NCBI RefSeq assembly: GCF_000485595.1
Contig: NW_014577134.1
Coordinates: forward strand, 491,749 to 513,069
Length of the DNA: 21,321 bases
Reading direction: 5' to 3'
Source of the DNA: Priapulus caudatus
Taxonomy: Eukaryota; Priapulida; Priapulimorpha; Priapulimorphida; Priapulidae
Shown: positions 9,282 through 18,828 of the stretch, piece after piece
Position numbering within the stretch: the stretch's first letter is position 1
How the letters are laid out: each line of letters opens with the position of its first letter
The notes under the pieces: model-generated
Seen by the model: only the letters and a program-made list of their open reading frames with translations
What the model was told of the DNA's origin: nothing
Database searches by the model: none
Made by a program: the position numbers and the translations under genes

Positions 9282-9652
9282 AAAGTGCTATGTATATGTC
9301 CAGTGATGTGCCAAAAAAGATAGGAGAATTTTACTGCCAGCAGTGAAGAACAAAATTCAGACAATTTGAATGGCTTTGTCAGTCAGAGTCATGGTGGTGA
9401 ATCATAGTGTTAGTGTCTCAGTCATAGACAGGTGATGAATAATAGTTTGTTTGCATTAAATAAGTGTTGTTTTGTACTTCATGCATATAAAAGTTTGTGT
9501 AAAAATAAAGAAAAGAAAAATTATTTATCGCCTTTTTGTGTTAAGAAAATGTTAGGCTACAGATGTGGCTAACAGGAATCCAAATTGGCTAATGAAAATT
9601 AATTCTGGCTAATTGTTTGGCTACAGGAAAAAAAATCCTAGCTAGGGCCCTG
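9282..9652 (+). other. 3' region of the hAT fragment
   Basis: AT-rich, with AATAAA at 9504-9509 that could be the old polyadenylation signal, then GGCTA-rich subterminal sequence (9555-9635) leading to the terminal repeat. No other gene seen. Confidence 0.5.
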
Positions 9653-9716
9653 GAATGTTAATGTGAATGTAATGACTAGGCCTAATGAATGTGTAGCCTG
9701 TAGGCTGTAGGCGGTT

Positions 9717-9790
9717 CAAGGATAGAGATGATGTCCAGGACGGTGGTAGGATAGGATGATGTTTATTGCTGGACACGCTCTCTATCCTTG
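9717..9790. repeat. Small inverted repeat
   Basis: CAAGGATAGAG..ATGTCCAG (9717-9737) and its complement CTGGACA..CTCTATCCTTG (9769-9790) flank a 31-bp loop. Confidence 0.6.
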
Positions 9791-10020
9791 AGACGACGGT
9801 GATGCAGGGTCAGAAATGAACTTCTGCCAGGCAGCAAGTATTTGCTGTCAGAAAAAAATCAGGCAGCAAACGTACTCGCCTACTAGGCAGAAACCCGAGA
9901 AAACCATAGCAGTACGTTGCACTCGTTCCCACCCTGACAGTCACACTATCCAGCGACGCTAGGCCTACTGTTCTGTTGCCGCTGTCCATAAGGAACCTGG
10001 TTTGGCCTTCACATAGCTGT

Positions 10021-11820
10021 CATAGTTAGTTAGTTAGTTAGTTAAGGATAATGGGTTGTAATAATAGGCCTAGCCTAATGTGCACCCATATCTGGCGATT
10101 TCCTGAATCGGTCGATTCTGACCTTAAATTCGTTAGTCGTGGTAGCTGCGACTGCACTTTGTGGCAGTTTATTCCAGGGTTGCACCACTCTCTGGCTGAA
10201 AAAGTTTTGTCGCACCTGGAGTCTGGACCGTTGTTTATATAGTTTCATGTTATTTCCTCTTAATGATGTTTTTGAGGCTGGACAAAAGAAAGTGTTTGGA
10301 TTCAGTTTATATTTCCCTGTCATGATTTTGTATGATTCTATTAGGTCGCCTCTTAGTCTTCTGGTATGTAAAAATTGTAATCCTAAAAAACTTCAGCCGG
10401 CCCTTAATTGTACTTGACGTTTTTAACCCATATATACTAGTTTGATGGCCCTTCGTTGGAATTTTTTTCCATGTGCTCAATGTCTTTACTAAAGTAGGGA
10501 GACCAGGCCTGGATGCATTACTCTAGATGTGGACGCATAAATGTTTTGTATAGAATCAAGAAAGCTTTCTTGTCCAGGAACTTGACGGACTTCCTGATTG
10601 ACTGTAATACGTTGGTAGCTGTACAGGCTGCCTTTATGCACTGCATCATAGGTTTCATGTCATTAGATATCAAAACCCAGGGTTCTGCCCACGGTGGGCG
10701 GCGGTGGGCGGGTGTGCCCGGCACTCGCGGTTGCCGCCCGGCACTATATATCTCCGCCCGGCACAAATTTTTGATATAAAAAAAAAAGGAAAAAAAAGAG
10801 TGATATATGAGCTTTTTATTGCTCAGAATGCAGGAAATTGAGTTTCAGACTATCAAAAATCAAAAATTTTCAGGGGGGCATGCCCCCGGACCGCCCTAGA
10901 TTGGCTTCGCGCCTACGGCGCATGCATGCATCTGGATGCGCCCGGCACTAAAAAATCCTGGGCAGAACCCTGAAACCCCAATGTCATTTTCCACCTCTTC
11001 CTCCTTCAAAATTCTTCTTTGGTCCCCGTCTTTCATTGTGTAGATTTATATATTTGTTATTTTTACTGCCGATGTGCATCCTTTTGTATTTTTCAACCTC
11101 ACCTCATTTATCGAGGTCTGTCTGCAGAAGAATATTGTCTGTGATGTTTCTTACTATATTCCAAATTTTTGTATCGTCTACAAAAATTTACAAGGTCTGG
11201 TATATCGTTTTAACATAAATTAAAAACAGGATTGGACCCATGACTGATCCTTGAGGTACCCTGCTGTCGACGCTGCTCCACTCAGAAAATTCTTCGTGCA
11301 CTGATACCCGCATCTTTCTGTCTGTCAGGAAACTTTCCAGCCATGCGATTAGGTTTCCCCTGATTCCGTAGCCTTTTAGCTTACTTATGAGACGGCGGTG
11401 TGGAACCGTACGGTGTCGAAGGCCTTTTGGTAATCCAAAAATACTGTGTCTATTGAAGCACCACAGTCCAATGCTGATGTCCAGTCTTCGAACGTTTCTA
11501 GAAGATTTGTCAGGCAGCTTTTTCCTGCCGTGAACCCGTGCTGGTGAGGAGTGAAAAGGTCATTAATGTTTAAGTGCTCCACAATGGGACCTTTTACCAG
11601 AGATTCCATCACTTTACATGTTACACTTATTAGTGCCACCGGTCTATAATTTCCCGCATTAGTCCTGCTTCCCTTCTTGAAGATTGGGGTGATTTCTGAG
11701 CATTTCCAGGCTGTTGGTGCCTTGCCTTCTTGTAGCGACGATTGAAAAATGATGCTCAGTGGTTTAGCGAGACCCTCTGCGCACTCGTAACTAACATAGT
11801 TATTTCCCTTACTCGTACAT
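10021..11820 (-). pseudogene. 5'-truncated CR1/L2-like non-LTR retrotransposon, ORF2 remains
   Basis: Minus-strand reverse transcriptase remnant. Reading from 11800 downward: LQEGKAPTAWKCSEITPIFK and GNYRPVALISVTCKVMESLV (RT fingers); HQHGFTAGKSCLTNLLE; FLDYQKAFDTV (first catalytic aspartate region); SRVPQGSVMGPILFLIY; and FVDDTKI (catalytic DD). After that come the thumb (SNDMKPMMQCIKAA, FLILYKTFMRPHLE) and the C-terminal mark NFFSQRVVQPWNKLP (10075-10323). The element ends in a (CTAA)n tail at 10023-10044. Frameshifts and stops, for example before FVDD, make it inactive. The endonuclease part is absent, as in usual 5' truncation. A MITE interrupts it at 10678-10973. Confidence 0.85.
10678..10973. 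mobile_element. 296-bp MITE with 14-bp TIRs and 5-bp target duplication
   Basis: The ends CAGGGTTCTGCCCA and TGGGCAGAACCCTG are perfect inverted copies, flanked on both sides by AAACC. It interrupts the retrotransposon frame between the codons for GV and ISNDMKP; removing the element and one AAACC restores that frame. Inside are GC-rich CGCCCGGCACT repeats and GGGGGGCATGCCCCCGGACC. The CAGGG start and 5-bp duplication fit the hAT5-type group; this class call is inference. Confidence 0.8.
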
Positions 11821-11852
11821 TCTCAATATAGTCACATAAACTACGGACAGTA

Positions 11853-12105
11853 AAGGCCGCCGCACACCAGCCGATTTTTCACGCGATTTGATCGGCCCGA
11901 TAGAAATCAGCCGATATCGGGTAGGTGTGCGCGTTCATTTGTAGACGATTTTATTTTTATCGGGTGATCGTTCCAAATCAAACATGTTTGATTTTGAACC
12001 GATGAGCCGATGAGCGCGATGGCCGATTTTAAGGCCGCCGACACACCTCATCGCTTCATTCGGTTCATCGTTTTGTAAAATCGCGCTGCGTGTGCGGCGC
12101 CTTAA
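11853..12105. mobile_element. MITE with AAGGC-type TIRs
   Basis: Left end AAAGGCCGCCGCACACC, right end GTGTGCGGCGCCTTAA. The inside is rich in GCCGAT/ATCGGC motifs and holds a second internal AAGGCCGCCGACACACC (12030-12046). TAA-like bases at both edges would fit a PIF/Harbinger 3-bp duplication, but this is not certain. Confidence 0.55.
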
Positions 12106-13604
12106 CGATGGAACAGTCAACGCTGGCGCATTTGAGAAAAGACAACCCTGAACGACTGGCCAAAAGAATTCAAATTGCTTTGTAACGTTGGTGCTTTCAC
12201 TTTTGGTTTATTAGAATTCCTTGTAGGCAGCAAAGCTCCAGCTTGCTACTCTTACTGTTGAATTCTGCGCGCGACGATGTATACCAGGGCATGAAATTCA
12301 GGTTTTTTGCCAATCGCCACGATGGCTGGTACGAGTAGGTTTTTACCTAGCGCTCACCATAATTTTACTCAGCCGCGTCACTAATTTTCAAAAATAAAGA
12401 TTAAGACTGGTTTTACTGACTCTGCTTGGTCGAAAAATGTATGTAGTGTGCGGCAATCGCATAGTAGCTGTTGAACAGACTATGATGCAGATTGTGAATG
12501 ATGTGATCAGGAGTGACTAATAGAGATTATTTATCTCTATTAGTCACTCTGATGTGACCATGTCTGAAGTGTTTTTGTCAATGTTATGTTTCATGCTTGC
12601 ATTCTCGATTTCAAATTTGTAAAATGTTGATAAAATATGGCGTTTTATCCTTCAGGGGAAACAGAAATGTAGGCTATTTTCTCATTAATGCTATAAATAA
12701 AATGTACTTGCTAACGGCTTGTAATCAGGTGTTCGAGGGCCGTTGTTTTGCCAATGTTAGCTGCCCTCCAAATAATTTGGCCGAGCGATACACCGGTCGG
12801 CTTGATGCTTTAATTTCGGCCCCTGTGTGTAACTATAGGTGCTGTGGCAGTGGCACATCATGTATGGAACATATTGTACATGTATTGAAATAAATAATTA
12901 TTGCATGTGGACATTTAGTTCTACAGCCGCCTCGGGGTTTGAAATTAAGGGTAGAAAGCAGCAGTCTTGCTGCCTGCAAGGGTCGGTGTACTACCTGCTT
13001 TCAGCGTTAGCATCAAATACCTGCTGTTTTTTCTTAATTGACCCTATGTTATTGTCCGTACTTCATATTACGTAAGCGTGCCAGTTGGGTTAAGGCTATG
13101 GTGACTAGGATTTATAATTAATTACCTATCTGTGGAACAGTAGGAGGCTTCCAAGTTCCAGCCAAACCAACTTGAGGGCTCCCTCTGGATGTTTTTAAGT
13201 TTGAGCCAAAGACCTTGAGGCCTAGACAAATGTTAATTTTTTAGCACCAATGAAAAACTATAGCCAACTTTCACTTTTGTCATATGTGCTAAGCAAGGTA
13301 TAAACAGGTGATGGGTATGGGAAAAGAGGTGTGCGAAGACATTCTTAATAAAGTAATCAAGTAAAAATTTAAAAAGACTAGATTGTTTTTATTTAAAGGT
13401 AAGTTTAAAATATGACTAGGTAACGGAATTCGTTAGTACTTACATGACATTGCAATCTGACGGATTTTAATTATCTCATATCGTAATTTTTGGTGACGGC
13501 TGTTAAATCATTTCGCCAACTTACATTGGTAGTAAAAATTTCGGAGCCTTATTTATATATTCACGATTTTTTTGCAAAGGTGGCGAACGCCGGCGGTAGC
13601 CCTG
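12106..13604. other. Interior of the 3.96-kb element, no recognisable gene
   Basis: A perfect hairpin lies at 12512-12550. GCAGGCAGCAA-like motifs (12224, 12956-12981) echo the terminal repeats. CAGGGC at 12285 and GCCCTG ending at 13604 could mark another nested insertion, but only six bases match. Open frames of up to 98 codons at 12597-12893 show no family resemblance. Confidence 0.4.
12512..12550. repeat. Perfect hairpin
   Basis: AGTGACTAATAGAGAT and ATCTCTATTAGTCACT are exact complements around a TATTT loop. Confidence 0.85.
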
Positions 13605-13760
13605 CTTATGGACAGAGGCAATAGGACAGTAGTGTTGAGGTGGGAGGGTGTGGGATTGCTATAGTTTTCTCATGTTTCTGCTTTGAGTAAGTTTGCTGCC
13701 TGCATTTTCTCTGACAGCAAAGTACTTGCTGCCTGGCATAAAAGTTCATTTCTAACCCTG

Positions 13761-14132
13761 ATAATATATAGTGGTTCACTGTGGTTGTAGTGTATTATAT
13801 ATAGTATTAGTATGTTCGTAGCTTTAACTGTATAACTTTCAATACACCTACAGTAAGTAATTATAAATTTGTTAGTACTAGTCGGTAAGGTTAAGCATGA
13901 GCTTGTTAGGTTAGGGTAGAATTAGGGCAGTTATTTTGAAGTTGTTGTTAATTGCAGGTAGGTAAAGAGCCATTGCTAAAGGTAACAGGTGTCGTAAACC
14001 ATACCTTACCTAAGTTTGCCATTGCTGTAACTGAAAGCTAGTGTCTGTATTTGCTTTGGCCCACCTTTATGCGTGCATGTGTGTGGCCTAATGTAAACGG
14101 TATATCAATACAGGTTATAACTTCCAGTCACC
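13761..14132 (+). promoter_or_regulatory. Sequence directly upstream of the MFSD10 start codon
   Basis: 372 bp between the transposon end and the ATG. No TATA box in a convincing position. TTAATTGCAG|GTAGGT (about 13950-13964) and CAATACAG (14106-14113) could be splice acceptors of an untranslated exon or exons. If no 5' intron exists, the proximal promoter must lie here. Confidence 0.3.
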
Positions 14133-14342
14133 ATGCAGAGAGTCGGATCAGCCATACTAGAGCAAGGTATGGGTAACGAGAAGGCATCGAAAGTGTCGCA
14201 GGATGGAGGTGACAGGCAGCCAGATGGAGACAGAAAAACCGTCTTTCTTGTAGTTATCATGCTAGTCATTGATCTCCTGGCCTTCACCATGATTCTTCCT
14301 CTTCTACCAACGTTGCTTGACTACTATGGAGAACATGACGAG
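14133..14342 (+). CDS. MFSD10: MFSD10 coding exon 1 (residues 1-70)
   Basis: The ATG at 14133 lies in a good context (TCACCATGC, with A at -3). The exon encodes a charged N-terminal tail (about residues 1-35, rich in Q, G, D and K), then the first membrane helix (about 36-60) and the short loop DYYGEHDE. It ends in phase 0 at GAG, followed by the donor GTACAG. An AG at 14112-14113 (CAATACAG) with a CTAAT-like branch motif about 25 bases upstream could be the acceptor of a 5' untranslated intron. If so, the transcript starts further upstream. Confidence 0.9.
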
Positions 14343-17300
14343 GTACAGTTCATTGAGTGCAGTATTTACCTATGTAGGGTGCATCAGGGGTGTGTGGAGA
14401 AGGAGAGATATAAGGTACGTTATTGTCCCTAGAGACAGAGAGAAAGAGTAGGACAAAGAACATGGAGGGATGGAGGGACGGGCAGAAAGTATGTGGCTGT
14501 GTGTGTGCCTGCACTCGTTTGTGCACGTGGGAGAGTAGGAGAGAGATGGATGACTTGGTATATAATATAAAAAGATGGTAATGTATTTCATGGTGCAAAT
14601 GACAGGGGAGGTAGTAGCAGAGGGAAATCTACGATAAGAATTGCAAAAAAACGGAGCAAATGATTACGTAATATTTTTATTCCTGTACATGATGATTGGA
14701 ATTCATGTTTGGAGTTGCTTAGAAATCACCATTTACATTCTTAAAATTCATAATATGATATTGACAAGGTTTATTATCTTTCTGAGCTAGGCTGTTGCGA
14801 TTCTGAGTCTAAATTTGAACTTTGTGTTTTGTGATTAATAGAGTGGACTTTATGATTGGCTAGTAGACAAAGTGGCAGACTTCAGGGATCTTCTCGGTGC
14901 TCCAGACACGAGGAAGTTTAACTCGGTGCTGTTTGGAGGTTTGCATCATTCTTGCATCATCATTGCATCTATTTTTTGTGATCTAGCCAGTGTTACAAAT
15001 AAAATTTCGGCGGTGGGGTCGCATGCCACGTGAGGAAGAGACCCACGCTTGCTTCTCATTTGCGCTGCTCTTGTGTTTACAGGATTGGTAGGGTCGCTGT
15101 TCTCACTACTGCAGTTTCTCGCCTCGCCTGTGATCGGCGCCCTCTCTGACGTGTATGGACGCAAACCCATGATGTTGCTGAGCATGGTATGCGTGTATAG
15201 TGAACATTTCACAATTCACAACGAATTCACAAATTGAACTCCACAGTGTACAAATTACCTTGATTTGCAATCGTAATTTGCGAGTCAATTCATGGCGATG
15301 CAATGCGAACCAAACATGCTTGTGTTTATCGTTTTAAAGCCGTTTAATAAAAATACATTTATAAATTTAACTGGCAGTGAGACCCATGTGAATGCTTTTT
15401 GCACCAGAAGACATCTTTGCCAATAGTTTTGCTATTTGGAACTTCAACTAACCAATATTTAAAAACTACTTTGTCATCTTACTCACTACTTAAATCATGG
15501 ATGGAACGGTGACAGTGTCAATGCTGCCTGTGCCCGTGCAAAATTGTAATGACAATTTGCGGTCAATGCTAGGTTGGTGTCGCGATCTCCTATGGTGTCT
15601 GGGCGCTGTCAAGTAATTTCCTCATCTTCGTGCTGGCTCGCGTCATTGGCGGCATCAGCAAGGGCAACGTGAGCCTGAGTACGGCAATCGTCACCGACGT
15701 CTCGACCCCAAAGACTCGAGGTCGTGGCATGGTGAGTATCACTGGTGAGGTCGTGCATGGTGAGTATTCCTGTGAGCGTGCATGTGGAGGTATCACTGGT
15801 GATGTCGTGGCAATGGCGAGTGTCACTGTGCAGGTTCGTGGCATGGTGGAGCGTTCACTGTTTTTTTTGGGAAAGGTCTATTCCGGTGGATGCATCGGCG
15901 CGAGTGTAAGTGTGAGGTCCGTCGGCATGGTGAGTATCACTGTGGTGCGTGGCATGAGGGCTATCACCTGTGAGGGTCGTGCGCATGGTGAAGTTACACT
16001 AGTTGGGTCGTGGCATGGGGCAGATATCACTTGTGAGTTGGGTGTGGGACATGGTAGAGTATCACTGTGAGGTCGTGGCATGGTGAGTATCTACTGTGAG
16101 GGGGCAGTGAGTATCATCGTGAGCGTCGTGGCCATGCGTGGTAATAACTCTTGAGGTCGCTGGCATGGTGAGTATCATGTGAGGTCGTGGCATGGGGTGA
16201 GTGATCACTTTGATGGTCGTGCATGCGTGAGTGTCACTGTGAGGTCGTGCATGGTGAGCTACACTGTGAAGGTAGCTGGCATGGCGAGTGTCCTGTGAGG
16301 GTCGTGGCATGGTGAGCTGGTTCACTTGTGGGGTCGTGGCATGGCGAAGGATCACTAGTGAGGGCGTGGCATGCCGCGAGTGCACTGTGAACGGTCGTCG
16401 GCAGCGCGAGTATGTTAGAGTGTGAGGTCGATTGGCATGGTGAGTTGTCATGCTTGGGGCTCGTGCATGGGTGAGTATCAACTGTGAGGTCGTGGCATGG
16501 AGTTACACTGTGATGGTCGTGGCGATGGTGAGTATCACTGTGAAGGTGTGCATGGGAGTGTCACAGTGTGAGGTCGTGGCATGGTGAGTGGTCACTGTGC
16601 GAGTGTGCATGTCGACGTATCACTGTGAGGTCGTTGACACTGGTGAGTATCACTGTGAGGTCGTGGCATGGCGGAGTGTCAAGTGTGAGGTCGTGCAGCA
16701 TGGTGAGTATCACTGTGAGGTCGTGCATGGCTGAGTGTAAGTGTTGAGGTCGCTGGCATTGTGAGTATCACTGTGAGGTCGTGGCATGGTGGTATAACTC
16801 TGGAACTGGTCTGGCATGCGTGAGTATCACTGTGAGGTCGTGCATGCGTGAGTGTCAACTGTGAGTCGTGGCCATGGTGAGTGTCACTGTGAGGGTCGTG
16901 GCATGGTGAGTATGGTCCTGTGAGGCCGTGGCATGGCGAGTGTAGGTGAGGTCGTGGCATGGTGAGTGTCACTGTGGTCGGTGGCATGGTGAGTATCACG
17001 GTGAGGTCGTGGCATGAGCGAGTTCACTGTGAGGTCGTGCATGGTGGAGTTTATCACTTGTGAGGTCGTGGCATGGTGGAGTATTCACTGTGAAGGTCGT
17101 GGCCATGCGCGAGGTCACTGTGAGGTCGCTGGCGATGGTGCAGTATCACGGTGGGTCGTGGCCAATGGCGAGCTATCACTGTGAGGTCGTGGCATGCCGT
17201 GAGTATCACTGGTGAGGTCGTGGGCCATTTGGCGGTTCACTGTTTGAGGTCGTGGCATGTGAGTATCACTGTGGCGGTCGTGGCCATGGCGAGTATCACT

Positions 17301-18796
17301 GTGAGCGTCGTGCATGGTGAGTATCACTGTGAGGTCGTTGGCATTTAGCGTTGAGTATCACTGTGAGGGTCGTGGCAGGCCCGAGTATCACTGTGGAGGG
17401 CGCTGGCATGTCGGCGAGTGTAAGTGTGCAGGTTGGCTGCATTGGTGAGTATCACTGATGAGGTCGTGGACAGTGCTGTGAGTATCGCTGTGAGGTCGCT
17501 GCATGATGAAGTATCACTGCTGAGGTCGTGCATGGTGAGTGTAAGTGTGAGCGTCGTGGATGGCTGAGTATCACTGTGAGTCGTGGCACTGTGTGAGTGT
17601 AAGTGTGAGGTCGTGGCATGGTGAGTATCACTGTGAGGTCGTGGCATGGTGAGTATCACTGTGAGGTCGTGGCATGGTGAGTATCACTGTGAGGTCGTGG
17701 CATGGTGAGTGTAAGTGTGAGGTCGTGGCATGGTGAGTATCACTGTGAGGTCGTGGCATGGTGAGTGTAAGTGTGAGGTTGTGATGCACAGTGAGTGTAA
17801 GTGTGAGGTTGTGCTGCATGGTGAGTGTAAGTGTGAGGTCGCGGCATGGTGAGTGCAAGTGTGAGGTCGTACTGCATGGTGAGTGTAAGTGTGAGGTTAT
17901 GCTGCATGGTGAGTGTATGTGTTAGGTTGTGATGCACAGTGAGTGTAAGTGTGTGGCCAAGCTGCATGGTGAGTGTAAGTGTGAGATCGTGCTGCTTGAT
18001 GAGTTCTACTGTAGGTATGGGTGACATAGTAAGTGGTGGTAAAGATGCAACTCATGATGAGTGAATCTACAGATGGATGCCATGGTACACAATAGTAAGC
18101 ATGCAATGATGCAAGGCATGATATGTACAATGGCAAGCATGCAAGGCATGATATGTATGATGGTAAAAATGCCCGGCATGGTGAACGATATTAAGGACGC
18201 ATGTGATGAGTGTGACTGTAAGGGATATGAGGAGTGGTGAGTGTTACTGTAAGGGGTGCAAGGCATGGTGAGTGTGACTGTAAGGGATATGAGGAGTGGT
18301 GAGTGTTACTGTAAGGGGTGCAAGGCATGGTGAGTGTGACTGTAAGTGATATGAGGAGTGGTGAGTGTTACTGTAAGGGGAACGACCGTACGAGGCATAG
18401 AGTTGTTCGTAAATACCACTCGCGCATTCGCAGAGTTATCGGCGCGTTGCATGCTGGTCTAGCTGGTGATCACGAAAGTTTGCAAACTGCACTAGCGATG
18501 TAGGTCTGCGCAGTATGTTCGAGAAACAGACAGTAGAACAGGTGCGTGCGTGTGCACGTACACGTGAGTGCGTGCGTGCGTGCGTGTGCACGTACACGTG
18601 TGTGTGTGTGTGCGTGTGCGTGTGCGTGTGCGTGTGCGTGTGCGTGTGCGTGTGCGTGTGCGTGTGCGTGTGCACGTACACGTGCGTGCGTGTCCCAGTA
18701 CACGTGCGTTCATGTGTGTGCATGTACACGTGCAGGCGTGTGCACGTACACGTGCGTGCATGCGTGTGCATGTACACGTGCAGGCGTGTGCACGTG

Positions 18797-18828
<32 letters not shown>

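Larger units (their letters stand above)
7802..9652 (+). mobile_element. Degenerate hAT-like transposon
   Basis: Starts CAGGGCCCTCGCTA (7802) and ends TAGCTAGGGCCCTG (9652), inverted matches at 13 of 14 bases. Both ends are followed inward by repeated GCCAA/GGCTA motifs. A transposase C-terminus lies near the right end. The 8-bp flanks (AATGCATG, GAATGTTA) do not match, so the ends or their pairing may be wrong. The left part is the indel-rich duplicated segment. Confidence 0.4.
9805..13760. mobile_element. 3.96-kb DNA transposon with long TIRs, carrying nested insertions
   Basis: The ends are long inverted copies: 9805-9992 begins CAGGGTCAGAAATGAACTT, and the complement of 13605-13760 begins CAGGGTTAGAAATGAACTT. 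Both continue with CCAGGCAGCAAGTA and CTGTCAGA, and finish at CTGTCCATAAG. CAGGG ends suggest hAT, but the 8-bp flanks (CGGTGATG, ATAATATA) do not match. The interior holds a retrotransposon (10021-11820), MITEs and unrecognised sequence. No transposase was identified, so it is decayed or non-autonomous. Confidence 0.6.

Noticed and set aside
12108-12185. Short frame with AHLRKDNPERLAKRIQIAL
   Set aside because: 25 codons, looks protein-like but without a supporting neighbour or known family; perhaps a transposase scrap.
12285-13604. A further nested hAT element from CAGGGC (12285) to GCCCTG (13604)
   Set aside because: Only six terminal bases match and the flanks share no target duplication.
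15630-16070. Exon 4 reading on into the array as a 146-codon frame
   Set aside because: The true frame is left at the GTGAGT donor at 15732; exon 5 continues the family sequence in phase 0. The extension is open only because of indels between units.
15590-18266. Series of minus-strand frames rich in SDTHHATTSQ-like repeats
   Set aside because: Translation of the 28-30 bp minisatellite; the frames start and stop at indels and have no domain.
15732-18393. CRISPR-like array of regular repeats
   Set aside because: The repeats are contiguous with no unique spacers, and the locus is an intron of an animal gene.
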